64,000 nucleotides of DNA from Argyresthia goedartella (GCA_949825045.1 OX463829.1:26134715-26198714); one strand, 5' to 3'. Shown: positions 46,055 to 56,209, counted from the first letter of the stretch. Made by a program: numbers and translations. The notes: generated by a model from the letters alone, not told the origin.

Positions 46055-46910
46055 GGGGACTTGGCATCTAATATAACTCGGGGCGGCCAATTTTCTTAGT
46101 TCGATTTATATTTTATTAATTATTTAATGGCTATTTAACGAAGCTCGAGCTAGGCGGATACTTACTTAAATAAATTTGACATGACCTGGCTTGACTTATA
46201 TTGCATTACTTTATAATCTCATTCCATATTCAATTTTGTTACATTATATAGTGCACGTTGCCGAAAATGGCTGCTAATGGTGTCAAAAGCATCAAAATCG
46301 GAACGATTGATCGTTAGGACATTTGAATTTATTTGACCCCATTTATTTGAGAAAAACAATGTCTGAGCCTATCGTGTGTGGTATCAAATGGAAGGGCTTT
46401 CTGAGCCGATTCTAAAAATATATCAGACATTTCAGTCACTAGTTTTAAATTTAATTAAGATCATTTTCAAAGCATGCCAATACCAAGTACGATACAATTC
46501 ATTTCTTTTTGTAAAATATACCTCTAATGGTACTTAATATCCTCATATCTAACCCCAACAAAGCAACTTCGAAAATATTTACATTTACTATTTTATTTTT
46601 ATTTTTCTTTACTACATTCCATAAACTTCAGTATTTTACGAGACTTATGGATGGAACTGTAATGAGTGGAGTTTCTAATAATATTTATATTATTTATTAT
46701 TATGTTTACTAATTTTTGTTTCAAAAATTATCAAATTTATTAATTTTCTGTAGTGGTGACGCACTCATAATTTCATAATTATTAATAGCATACAGATATT
46801 TAAAAGTTACATTAATGGAAAACATATGGACAAAGGCTAAAAAGAGATTTCTTACAGCAACCCAAGGCATGAAAGGAAATTTTACCAAGGAGCCAGTGCA
46901 CAATATCTAA
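46055..46910. other. Unassigned
   Basis: No gene. The right third (46720-46905) includes GATTTCTTACAGCAACCCAAGG-like text resembling the LINE 3' UTR at 57200-57290, so part may be an old antisense LINE end. Confidence 0.35.
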
Positions 46911-46914
46911 TATC

Positions 46915-47104
46915 TAATCGCACATCAAAATACTGATTTGCAAAGCAAAAAAGGAGTTTTTTGTCGTTGTTCTTACATGTTGAACCTAACACGAAGGATA
47001 AAGGGGATTTTGCTTCTCTCACCCCCTTTACCCTTCAGCTAAGCTACCACAGCAAATATAAGGGATATTTGATGTGCAAATCAATATTTTGATGTGCAGT
47101 TTAA
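46915..47104. mobile_element. MITE M1, full-length, reverse orientation
   Basis: Ends CGCACATCAAAATACTGATT and AATATTTTGATGTGCAGTTTAA. The core is reversed (ACCTAACACGAAGGATAAAG…CTAAGCTACCACAGC). More diverged than the copies in units B. Confidence 0.75.
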
Positions 47105-47329
47105 TATATCCCATATCTAATCTATACTAAAACTCTTATAAGTAAATCAAATATCTATAAAGTATACAAAATAAAATACCCTAACTCCTCTCCATATACA
47201 AGATCAATTCTTCTATCAGAGTATGCCCTTGCATTTTTTGCAGATCGGAGCTCAAGGGCGTTTATGACTTTTGCATGTGCACGATCTCCTTTGGCAGTCT
47301 GTCAGACACACACATTGCGACAATCTGTA

Positions 47330-47880
47330 CAAACTTACCAGAGCATAATATATTGTGTGGTCCAATATGGTTCCCATATCTTATCACCTGACTGCTTCAC
47401 TCCCAGTTCTGAGGTAGCGTCAGGGTCTGCTCAAGTTTGTCAGCTTTTCACAACCATTATTTAGACTAAGTAAAGTAGGCACATGGCACATCATTCATGG
47501 GGCACTGTATTCGCTTCTACAATAAAATACCACATGAATCATTGATCCATCCTGAAAAGAGGTGCAAAAACTATGTTAAAAATGAGATGACAAGAAAGTC
47601 CTATTATAGTATTAAGGAATACTTGGAAGACAAAACTGCGTACCATCTCAGCGCAGAGAAATTCGACGAGGGGCGATGGACCAAGTCGATCACCACCGGC
47701 GAATTTCCACCTGTTGTGAAGTCACTTTTTTAAAAGGTATGGGGGAGTTTCTTGCCGTTTCTTCTTAATCCCGAGGCCCGCCTTCCGAAACGGTGTAGTC
47801 TTTTTTATAAAAAAAAATTTACTTGTAGTTAATTTAGACTTTGAATAAGATAATTTATTTATTTATATTCAATAAAAAAA
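47330..47880 (+). pseudogene. LINE RT C-terminus and 3' UTR (CR1/Jockey-type)
   Basis: The frame at 47497-47733 reads GHCIRFYNKIPHESLIHPEK, YVKNEMTRKSYYSIKEYLED and ends KSLF, the conserved C-terminal tail of a lepidopteran LINE RT. Upstream only scraps survive (RLSKVG near 47465). The 3' UTR GGGGGAGTTTCTTGCCGTTT…CCGAGGCCCGCC leads to a poly(A) at 47873-47880. It is 5'-truncated. Confidence 0.7.
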
Positions 47881-48005
47881 ACTGAGTCTGAATCTAATGT
47901 CTCCACAAATTGTCCAGCTTGACATCCCGTCCGTTTCGCGTGCAGCATAAGAGCAGTTTTACTTGGGGGAATAGCACAAAACAACTCTTGCCTTGCAGCG
48001 TCTAC

Positions 48006-48985
48006 GTCAATTGTCAATTGTCAATTGTAAGACGGGCTGGTTTCCGCAACTCGACGACTAAAGCGCCTATTTTGCGTGTGGGTGGGAATGCGACATCATT
48101 CGAGCCAACCCAACTCCTCCAGGTACGCCAGTAGGCCCTTTACGTTACCGACTATCCCTGGAAGGTCCCTCGATTGACCGAGGTATTTAGCCCTGTAGTC
48201 CGCTACTCCTGTGCACTCCATGAGGACGTGAGCAGCCGTTTCTTCTGCCTCCAAGCAGGCTCTGCAAAGGGGGCTGTCGGTAACACCTAGCACATACAGA
48301 TGTTTATTAAAGAAACCATGGCCAGTAAGTGCTGCAGTTACCAGTCGCATGCGCGGCCTACTAAGTCGAAGCAAGGTCTTAGCCAGCCTAGCGCTAGGGG
48401 ACGGCAAGGCCAGCTTAGCCTGCCTGCACTCCTCATGGTTTGTCCAAAGAGTGGCATGATCATTCCTGGTCGACTCTCTCAGAAATGAGCGTACCATCTT
48501 GAAGGGAAGAGGGATGATAGGTTCGGGACCATACGCTGTCAAGCTAGATCCTTTACGCGCCAACTCATACGCTGCATCGTTACCTCTTGATCCGCTGTGT
48601 CCTTTTATCCATTGAAGGATTACGCGGTTATGTTGACATACCTCCATTAGTCGTTTGTGACACTCGTAGATTAGCCCTGAGTTAATAGTGTTGCTATTTA
48701 GGGCTTGTAGGACGGCCATGCTATCCGAGAGGATTCGAATGGAATCTCTTACCTTTCTCGATGCTATGGCATTAGCGGCCGAGATGATGCCCATGCATTC
48801 AGCTTGAAAGACAGTATTATGGGCACCCAGTGGAATGGCTATCTTGATGTTTAGGTCCTCCGAGAAGGTGCCTGAACCAGTGCCTGCTTCAGTTTTTGAA
48901 CCGTCTACGTTTGTCAACGGCTTTTTAGATAGTAAGATCACGAGTTTCTCGAAAATGGATTCATTAATTTCAATCATATTTATAT
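48006..48985 (-). mobile_element. LINE 3' end with RNase H domain, antisense
   Basis: The minus-strand order is RNase H and C-terminal zinc-knuckle-like coding region (48096-48985), 3' UTR with GTCGTCGAGTTGCGGAAACC, and a repeated CAATTGA tail at 48006-48030. Its 5' side is cut by a SINE starting near 48988. Confidence 0.75.
48096..48985 (-). pseudogene. RNase H plus C-terminal domain of a non-LTR polyprotein
   Basis: A continuous frame of about 293 codons ending EELGWLE. The RNase H active-site set is complete: NVDGSK (first Asp), FQAECMGI (Glu), ILSDSMAVL (Asp) and GSRGNDAAYELARKG (Asp). A CxxC…H…C element follows: CRACLEAEETAAHVLMEC. This architecture fits LINE polyproteins with a terminal RNase H (I/R1/LOA-like); clade not certain. 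RNase H would remove the RNA strand during reverse transcription. The domain is intact, but the gene is a 5'-truncated fragment without RT or endonuclease. Confidence 0.8.
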
Positions 48986-48987
48986 TT

Positions 48988-49255
48988 ATCGGACGACCCG
49001 AATGGCCGAGTTGGCAGTGACCCTGCTTCTGCTTACGAAGCCAAGGACCCCGGGTTCGAGTCCCGGTGGGGGATTTTTTTCTTGATGAGAATGGATGCTT
49101 GTACCCTAGTCATGGTTGTTTATCTATCGAAGTATAATATTTATCTATATAAGTATATGTATCGTTGTCTAGTACCCAAGATACAGGGAATCCTAGTTTG
49201 GGACTAGATCAATATGTGTAAAGGTATTATTATTATTATATTATCATCATTTGTG
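48988..49255 (+). mobile_element. tRNA-derived SINE, family S1
   Basis: tRNA-like head with A box TGGCCGAGTTGGCAGTGACC and B box GGGTTCGAGTCCCGG. The body contains GTTGTTTATCTATCGAAGTA and ATCGTTGTCTAGTACCCAAG, and the tail is (ATT)n at 49227-49243. It interrupts the antisense LINE. An antisense relative is at 56428-56690. It is not a functional tRNA gene: there is no acceptor-stem pairing or standard spacing. Confidence 0.85.
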
Positions 49256-49259
49256 ATCG

Positions 49260-50056
49260 TTATTATCACACACCAAAAACAACACGTTGACTCCAGTTCC
49301 ATCCATGTCTCGTAAAGTACTGAAATTTAAGGAACTACCACAATTTGTAATAATAAAAATTAAAAATTAGTAAATGTTTGACACGATAGATTTTTTAACT
49401 AGCTTGTGAGATTCTACCTATAAAAATAATTAAATAAGTAGATACTACCTATCCAACTTTTAATTTCTCTGGGTTACGCCACAGTTTTTTTTTTTAATGT
49501 AAAATGTACTTAGCAATATTACCAATACATCTCTGCATACCCTAAAAATCAATTTAGCCGAGCCATTAATTCACATGTCTAATTTCTGTCCGTCGTCGAA
49601 TATATCTTGACCTACCTGCCCCCCTTATTACCTTTAACTTCTGAAGAATTTACGGAAAGGAAATCGTGAACCAGAGGTCTTAATACGGTGGTACAATTTT
49701 CTCGAACTGAGCAAGAAATCCAACCTTGTTAGAAGTCCCTATGGGTGTATTTCCTTTGCATAAGTACAGGTTATAATGGCAAACGGTATGGTGCACAATA
49801 AATGTTACCCCATAGTTGAATACAATGTGCTATGGGGTACCCACCCTATTATTACAACAAACAACAAAGTTCAACCCTATGACAAGTGCATTAGAGTCTG
49901 TATTAGGCTGTGGATGTATCACTTCACTCACTTGTGTCAGGCTTAGGGCAATGCATGCGGGTTGCACCGAGAAAATGGTGGTTTTGAAGAGACCTCTTTT
50001 GGTAAATATTTGAAAGACAATTGTATTGATCTGTTTTCTGATGTTCATTTGGTCAG
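49260..50056. other. Unassigned, possibly intronic
   Basis: No transposon recognised. It ends in a pyrimidine-rich tract and TTTGGTCAG that could be the splice acceptor of the candidate exon at 50057. Confidence 0.35.
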
Positions 50057-50200
50057 TGCGTTCTCGATATACATTTTATTGGCAACATAACAATTGAAGA
50101 AAATAAGTACCGAAATAAAGTTACTGAACGTGTTTTAGAAAATAGTATTGAAGCTGTATTAATGGATTCTCAATTCTATTCTCAACTGGATAGGATACAG
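50057..50200 (+). CDS. Candidate internal exon of an unrecognised protein-coding gene
   Basis: A 144-base stretch (48 codons, phase 0) is open and bounded by a good acceptor (…TTTTCTGATGTTCATTTGGTCAG|) and a consensus donor (CAG|GTAAGT). The peptide contains DIHFIGNITIEENKY and VTERVLENSIEAVLMDSQ, well mixed and rich in charged residues, unlike the low-complexity frames nearby. No ATG or stop at its ends fits an internal exon. I do not recognise the protein and see no neighbouring exon with confidence; a retrotransposed or captured fragment is possible. Confidence 0.4.
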
Positions 50201-50257
50201 GTAAGTTACGATGTCTATACGTCACGGTTTTACTCTCTGAAGTGACCAAGATGTCCT

Positions 50258-50520
50258 GGGGCCCAATTCCGGTACACAACGACAGCTCAATGACAATTAC
50301 ATGACGATTACGCTCAACTTTAGATATCCAATATCTGACGATTTTGTAATCCCAATTCCTTTTTTGATGTACTAAATTATTGTGCTTACCAATTAACTTA
50401 ATTTTTACCATAATTGCCTAAAAAAATATTCTCCAAACGCCGATTATTGGATATCTAAAGTTGACCGTAATGGTCATGTAATTGTCATGGAGTTGTCATT
50501 GTGTACCGGAATTGGGGCCC
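50258..50520. mobile_element. GGGGCCC MITE, independent copy
   Basis: Same family as 13298-13549 with both long arms, outside the duplicated blocks. It lies just downstream of the candidate exon, where an intron would be. Confidence 0.85.
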
Positions 50521-50725
50521 TGGAAACTTGATATTTGGCACATACCTGCATCATGAAGAATATATTAAGGGAAAAACCGGAAAACAGTTCATTGATTTAC
50601 CTACGACTTATAAAACAATGACCGAGAAGTGTAGGGCGGTAACGTTGAAATAATCGTTATGTGTATTAATTCCAGCATTCCAGAGGAACCTTGTATTTCC
50701 CCGGGATACAATAATAGCTGTAAGA

Positions 50726-50764
50726 AGGTAGGTGTCTATACTTTATCTATATAGACACCTACCT
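50726..50764. repeat. 15-bp-arm hairpin
   Basis: AGGTAGGTGTCTATA, a 9-nt spacer, then its exact complement. CCTATGTACCTATGTACATA follows, another short palindromic stretch. Confidence 0.75.
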
Positions 50765-51021
50765 ACCTATGTACCTATGTACATAGGTAGGTAGATGTAA
50801 ACTGCCGATTCCGCAGGCATGCACATTGTGGCACTGTGTTTATTACACAACTAAAAACTCCATGAAAAATTAATCTCTGGTTAGTTGTGACGCCGAATTT
50901 CTTGGAAATTTTGATAACCTTACATAATAATACTTGAATAGAGTATAGGCAAGTACCTATGCCAATGTTTCAAAATAATGCTTTAAATATAGCTTTTAAC
51001 AAATGTAGTAATCGGGAAATA

Positions 51022-51187
51022 TTAAACTGCACATCAAAAATACTGATTTGCACGGCAATTATCCCTCATATTTGCTGCGGCAGCTTAGGTGAAGGGTAAA
51101 GTGGGTGAGCGAAGCGAAGCCCCCTTTATCTTCGTGTTAGGTTCAACATGTAAGAACAACAAAAAATACTTAAAGCATAAACTTAAG
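51022..51187. mobile_element. MITE M1, right end lost
   Basis: TTAAACTGCACATCAAAAAT and the core (GCGGCAGCTTAGGTGAAGGG…AACATGTAAGAACAAC) are present. After CTTAAAGCATAAACTTAAG the sequence leaves the family. Confidence 0.7.
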
Positions 51188-51389
51188 TGAAACAGTGGAA
51201 CTCTAACCTGACCAAAAGAGATTGTTGGCAGGCTCAAGATAAGTTTATTAATCACAGGGTCGTGAGTCGAATGTTGGTGATATAGTTGAAACGCTGGATA
51301 GGGACTCGCCGGGAATTTGTAGATTTCAGCTCCTTGGTAGACTCAATCCAACTGGTCCACTTCTCCAGACGTCAACAAGTGATTATGCG

Positions 51390-51582
51390 GTTAGCGCCAG
51401 GAGGATATTATTCCTCGACGTGGAAACGATTCAGAGCTCCGTTAGCGCCAGGAGGATATTACTCCTCGGCGTGGAACCGATTCAGAGCTCCGTTAGCGCC
51501 AGGAGGATATTACTCCTCGGCGTGGAACCGATTCAGAGCTCCGTTAGCGCCAGGAGGATATTACTCCTCGGCGTGGAACCCT
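51390..51582 (+). repeat. 51-bp minisatellite with open reading frame
   Basis: Four units beginning GTTAGCGCCAGGAGGATATT at 51390, 51441, 51492 and 51543. Two plus frames stay open across them: 51286-51600 encodes 17-residue repeats (APGGYYSSAWNRFRAPL) and 51420-51686 another set. Open frames are expected from a stop-free 51-bp unit, so coding is not implied. The first unit differs most. Confidence 0.85.
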
Positions 51583-51599
51583 GGAAAGAGACCAGTGTG

Positions 51600-52130
51600 A
51601 ATGATAGGAATACAAAAGCGCTACAGCGCCCAGCTATCAGGCGACGGCTCCCCACACGGAGACTTCCGACGAGGGCCCTAGGGTAATTAGGATCTAAGAG
51701 TGCCGCAGTCCAATAGACACTGTATAGAAAAGGGAAATACATAGAGAGTATAAAATACACGAAAATAAGAAAGACTAACTACAAACCAATGCTTACCCAT
51801 GGATTGGGGATAGTAGGGAAGTTTCAAATCAACTACTGCACTTTACAGCAACTAAACATTCAGCTCCATTACAGTACTAAAGGGACTAGCCCATCGCCGC
51901 AACTAAAGGCGTGACTTAAAAATTATTGATGCAGAAGATACAACCTCACGTTTCAGAGCTCAAACAATGTCTGCCAAAAAAAAACAATCAGCTGCCAGAC
52001 GAGATTCCAGACCCGAATTTTCGAATTTTTATAGTTTTAGTTTTTAACTGGCTAATCCGCCAGTAGCCAATATGGTCAAGGAGGTAGTACGTTACATAAG
52101 TACTCATTAAATATTTAAAACATAAATTTA
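51600..52130. other. Unassigned repeat-like sequence after the minisatellite
   Basis: GC-richer text up to about 51700 (GCCCAGCTATCAGGCGACGG, CCACACGGAGACTTCCGAC) seems to belong with the minisatellite to one repeat of unknown class. The rest is unassigned. Confidence 0.35.
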
Positions 52131-52132
52131 CA

Positions 52133-52196
52133 TGTTTGGTGCCTACCCTAGTGTGGGGCCAGAAGCAATGTATGGCCTATATGTAAATGTTACGTT
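52133..52196 (+). mobile_element. SINE S2 3' fragment
   Basis: CCTAGTGTGGGGCCAGAAGC followed by AATGTATGGCCTATATGTAA matches the 3' end of S2 in sense orientation. Confidence 0.6.
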
Positions 52197-52264
52197 GTGT
52201 TATCGGCCAAATTTCAATAGGTTAGGTTCTCACCTATTTAAGGTGGAATTAAACTTGAAACGTG

Positions 52265-52367
52265 TTACTACCAAAAAAATAACACACAGTATATCCTCAA
52301 AACAAACGACAAATCCTACATTTTTGTTTTTAAACAAGTGTAGAACTGGAGATTTTTTTTGTGGTAA
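52265..52367. mobile_element. TTACCAC MITE, reverse copy
   Basis: TTACTACCAAAAAAATAACA to …GGAGATTTTTTTTGTGGTAA; the inner ACAAGTGTAGAAC matches the reverse complement of the family. Confidence 0.65.
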
Positions 52368-52577
52368 ACCACTGCCCAAAACGTGGTTAGAGTTACACCA
52401 TTATAAATTACATTGTGTCACTGTGCGTAGTCTCTGGCTGACCGCTCCAGAGACTAGGCACAGTGGCACAATGTCGTGCACATTGTGCCACTGTGCACGG
52501 CTAACCATAACCAAACCTTCATCGTGAAATATAAAATCTGTACTAAGGTACTGGGGCGTTATTACAACTTCTTGCCG

Positions 52578-52849
52578 ATTCAGATTATAACCTAATTTGA
52601 TCCGCAAAATTACCGTGACCGTCTTAAAACAAGTCTTGGTATTAGGAAAATAAAGCGAATATTATGGCGAATTGGAACGGAAATGGTTGCCATGGTGATG
52701 TTCTTGTTTTGAAACTAATTTGAATCAGAAAAAAATTATGGCCATTGCCATTCCAATTTGCCATAATGGGCTTTATTTACCTAATACCAAGACTTGTTTT
52801 AAAACGTTCACGGTAATTTTGCGGATCAAATTAGGTTCCTAATCTGAAT
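52578..52849. mobile_element. Fold-back element with about 110-bp arms
   Basis: ATTCAGATTATAACCTAATT, GATCCGCAAAATTACCGTGA and AAAACAAGTCTTGGTATTAG on the left are mirrored by ACTTGTTTTAAAACG, TTCACGGTAATTTTGCGGAT and CCTAATCTGAAT on the right. The loop is only about 60-70 bp. Non-coding. Confidence 0.8.
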
Positions 52850-53215
52850 GGACACAAGACGTTATGGTGACCCGCCAGGATCCTGTATCCTAGCGCTATT
52901 CAGTATCTAAGACCGTCGGGATACTCAAATTGGCACTGAACCAATCAGAAGCCGATGATACCAGTGTGGAGACCACAAGCTATCTACAGGTTAGACATGT
53001 TGGGAAGCACTTTGTGCGATACCTGTAATTTGGCAAATAGAGATTTTGTATTTTATTTCACACTGTCGTTTTTAAGAGATTGTGATTTCAAAAAAATCGG
53101 CATTCCTACCTCGCTTCGGCCCTCTATAGAACCGGAGTTTCGGAACTGGTTCCGTACGAGGCTTTTATTTTACTTGTATTGAACAGGTTCCGTACGAGGC
53201 TTTTATTTTACTTGT

Positions 53216-53491
53216 ATGGAACTGTTTCCAATCGAGGATTTTAATTTACTTGTGTGGAACTGCTGCCTCGTTCACCGATCAATCAATAAAAAGACCACAA
53301 TTGCATATTTACTGAACATATTGATCAAAGAAACGAAAATTACTAATATCTTCAAAACCAACTCTAAGAAGGCTGAAATCTATCTTGCAATTGACCATGA
53401 AATTAACAGTGCAGTTCCCAATTTAAAAAATGGCTTAATAACTGCAGGCCACTGCGTTGAATTAATCTCTCCTTATGCTTTAAAATTTTAA
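53216..53491 (+). CDS. Hypothetical 91-residue open frame inside the fold-back
   Basis: The ATG lies in the left arm, so the first residues derive from the repeat. From about residue 18 the composition becomes protein-like (HRSINKKTTIAYLLNILIKE, KAEIYLAIDHEINSAV, ITAGHCVELISPYALKF, stop). No family is recognised and there is no obvious promoter. It could be a gene fragment trapped in the element or a chance frame. Confidence 0.25.
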   Translation: MELFPIEDFNLLVWNCCLVHRSINKKTTIAYLLNILIKETKITNIFKTNSKKAEIYLAIDHEINSAVPNLKNGLITAGHCVELISPYALKF

Positions 53492-53636
53492 GATCATTTC
53501 TTAGGTAAAGAGGATATTTAAGTTAATTTATATAAGTGAAGTTATTTTAGTTTACAGAAATATGGATTTATTTATTTTATAGTTGTTAGATTTATTTCTA
53601 ATATCACTTGGACTTCAATCTATTTTATCTACACAG

Positions 53637-54043
53637 GTGTCATAAACCCTCTTTACTGCGTCTAAAAAACACACGTTAAGACCAGCATAATGAAAAACTA
53701 TTTGGTAAAAACTCATTTCTTATCTGAAAATTTGTACATTTTGACCATAATGTACAAAAAGTTGTCAAATGACATGACATTCAATTTTCGAACGCCGACG
53801 CCCGCCTGCGTGCCGCTCCTAGTTTGTCTGTGAAATTGGTACTACAAAACAAGCTAAACAACTGCAGAGCTATGATCAATGCCATAATGCCGGTCGAACA
53901 TGCGGTTCCTGAACACATCAAAGAGAGCTTATGATATGTGTGTGGATAAACTAGTGTATGTAACTGTACATAATTAGGCATTAAACTCTCGAGTGATAAT
54001 GCCCTCCATTATGTATCAGTCACATAAACTACTATTAGACCTG
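53637..54043 (+). repeat. Repeat family R, copy 1
   Basis: Landmarks: CCCTCTTTACTGCGTC, AACTCATTTCTTATCTGAA, GACCATAATGT, CGCCCGCCTGCGTGCCGC, CATGCGGTTCCTGAACACAT, AACTCTCGAGTG and CCCTCCATTATGTATCAGTC. Also present at 56995-57710 and, reversed, 60773-61260. Its two ends are diverged inverted copies of each other (TTTATCTACACA…CATAA…CTCT). Confidence 0.7.
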
Positions 54044-54244
54044 TCTTTACTTCAGTCACAGATTATATAATCAGTTCCGTACACGGCTGGTGGAAAACGA
54101 TAATTACTTGATCGGACCAAGTTCCATTCAAGTAAAATACAAGCCTCGTAGGGAACCTGTTCCATACAAGTAAAATAAAAGCCTCCTAGGGAACCAGTTC
54201 CGAAACTCCGATTCTATAGACGGCCGAAGCGACCTACCTATATC

Positions 54245-55250
54245 AAGAGATATGCACCTAATGTGAAAAGCTCATTGCAAATGGCGGTGTTGTATTTTGG
54301 CTGTCTATCAGTCAAAGTTGTCATATTCTATCTACTTCTTCTTATAATATATGGCATGCTAACCTAATTTGAGTAAAACTTTGCCAGTGTCAAGGATATT
54401 TGAAAGACGACTTGACGTGATTTTGAACCTAACCTCAGATAACCTCTTTATGTCGTATGTCCCATTGAGATACAGATATTGAAAGGTTTCTTGGCGCGAG
54501 CGAGGCCACCACCATCTCTCTCTCTCCCATGCATGCACCTCTCTTGTTCCCATGCGCCACTACCACCTCCAGGCGCCATGAAACTTGGCGTAAGCACATA
54601 CTCTATGCTATAAAGTCTATAGGTATTAGTTCCTGTGCAGCCCATGGAAGCTTGCTATCCTACTTATTACTCGTAGGATTTATAGATATAAAATATTGAG
54701 GTCTTCAGCCTTCCAGCTGCTTCGTCAGTCAGAGTGAAGGTTCGAGGCGGTCGATCACCGAACCAGGCGTTTAGACTACAAAAAGGCTGGTCGTCTAAAA
54801 CAGCTGTGAATTTGTCCCGAAGTAACCATCTCTTTTAACTATACCTAGCTTAGCACCCATTTCTATATCTCAAAGGTGGGTAGACAGCATGCCCTAAGAA
54901 AAGTGGGTTCAACCTTCGACCTTATATAGGTCGATAAAGTTTTGTGAACTTTGTGACCTTTCACGCTGACACATACAATTACACATGCTTCAGTTACTTA
55001 ATCGAGTATACGCACTTATGTAGGTTGAAGCGATCTAGATAAGCTTCACTATTGTTTTAGGAACCAATACCATATTTGATGACATTAGTCTTTTATATTG
55101 ATTATCGTATTCATTAGCTTGGGCGGTTGGCTTTTATTGAATGGAATGTACCAAAATTTGTTTCCATTTTAGACCTTAACGTGGTGGAAAAGTTGTTTAG
55201 TATTATCTCCCTAATAATAATACCAAGCTACGCTTAAATTTTGTGTATTT
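54245..55250. other. Unassigned
   Basis: No convincing gene or element. A CT-rich tract lies at about 54514-54530. Short frames at 54359-54645 on the minus strand overlap it and lack structure. Confidence 0.4.
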
Positions 55251-55254
55251 TGCC

Positions 55255-55782
55255 TTACCACAAAAAAATAAAGTCCTTTAACACTCGTTTAAATATTTAA
55301 AAAACGTTCAAGTGCGAATCTAACTCGCGCACGAAGGGTTCCGTGCCACCGTACAATGGTAGGGATGGTGTGGAGTAAATAGTTTGGATTTTACACAGCA
55401 AAATGTTGTTTACAATGTTATTGGTGCGGCTACTTTCACCCTCCACGTACTTAACCAGGTGCATTCATAAGTTTGTATGTGGTATTGAAATAATTGTTGT
55501 ATGGAGGCCCCCTTAAATATTTATTTTATTCGTTTTTTTTATTTGTTATTATACCGGCAAGAGAAATACAGCATCAGTGAAAATTTCATCTGCTTAACTA
55601 TCAAGGTTCATGAGATACAATAGCCTGGTGGTGACAGACGGACGGACGGACGGACAGCGAAGGCTTAGTAGTAGGGTAATATTTGCTTGGTAATATTGGC
55701 AACCTTTGTGTACGGAATCCTAAAAATCTATGGGATTTGACGTTTGTTTTGGGGTTAACGCTGTTTAATATTTTTTGTGGTA
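55255..55782. mobile_element. TTACCAC MITE split by a second repeat
   Basis: The left (TTACCACAAAAAAATAAAGT) and right (…GACGTTTGTTTTGGGG…TTTTTTGTGGTA) ends belong to the 106-bp family, but about 416 bp intervene (55310-55725). Confidence 0.75.
55310..55725. mobile_element. GTGCGA…CTCGCGCACGAAGGGTTCCG repeat
   Basis: It starts ACGTTCAAGTGCGAATCTAA, CTCGCGCACGAAGGGTTCCG, continues with ATGGAGGCCCCCTTAAATAT, GAAATACAGCATCAGTGAAA and GACAGACGGACGGACGGACG, and ends TTTGTGTACGGAATCCTAAA. I recognise this as a repeat very common in Lepidoptera; its class is unclear. It is the insertion in the MITE above. Confidence 0.6.
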
Positions 55783-55789
55783 GCACGGA

Positions 55790-56018
55790 AGGAATCTAGT
55801 TTTAAGGTTTTTTATCGATGGGGTTTGTTATCTGTTTCTTTTTATTAAACTCCTTGAACCACTTAGTAATTATTCAATTACTACATTCTGAAGAGATGAT
55901 CAATTTATAGTTTTTGATTAATAAATTCGGTTTGTCGCTTAGCTTTGTACGGCGGACTAAACATTGTGTTTACACACTAGCTAACTATACGAGATCTATA
56001 ATTATATTCTGGACATAA
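55790..56018. other. Unassigned
   Basis: AT-rich spacer with no signal. Confidence 0.4.
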
Positions 56019-56021
56019 CAT

Positions 56022-56207
56022 TCAATGAGGGTTTTCGAATCTTTTTCTGCCACCAGGCGGCGCCTCGAAGGCGTCAGGTCTAAACAGCAGTCAGATAGAA
56101 AACCCTCGAGGATTTTTGATACTTTTTCTGCCACCAGGCGGCGCATCGTAGGCGTCAGGTCTAAACAGCTGTCAGATAGTACAAAGTCAGAAAACCCTCA
56201 TTGAAAA
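56022..56207. mobile_element. MITE with CAATGAGGGTTTTC ends and internal duplication
   Basis: The left CAATGAGGGTTTTC is mirrored by GAAAACCCTCATTG on the right. The interior has two copies of TTTTTCTGCCACCAGGCGGC…GGCGTCAGGTCTAAACAG, about 80 bp apart. Confidence 0.75.
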
Positions 56208-56209
56208 CG

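Larger units (their letters stand above)
53105..54240. mobile_element. Large fold-back element with internal duplications
   Basis: The left arm (53105-53223: CTTCGGCCCTCTATAGAACC, AGTTTCGGAACTGGTTCC, AGGCTTTTATTTTACTTGTA twice) pairs with 54122-54240. Each arm holds a tandem pair of the TTCCGTACGAGGCTTTTATT motif. Inside lie a 91-codon frame (53216) and a copy of repeat family R (53637-54043). Confidence 0.75.

Noticed and set aside
48988..49075. Functional tRNA gene
   Set aside because: A and B boxes are present, but acceptor-stem pairing is absent and the sequence continues into a SINE body with an (ATT)n tail. An antisense relative lies at 56428-56690.
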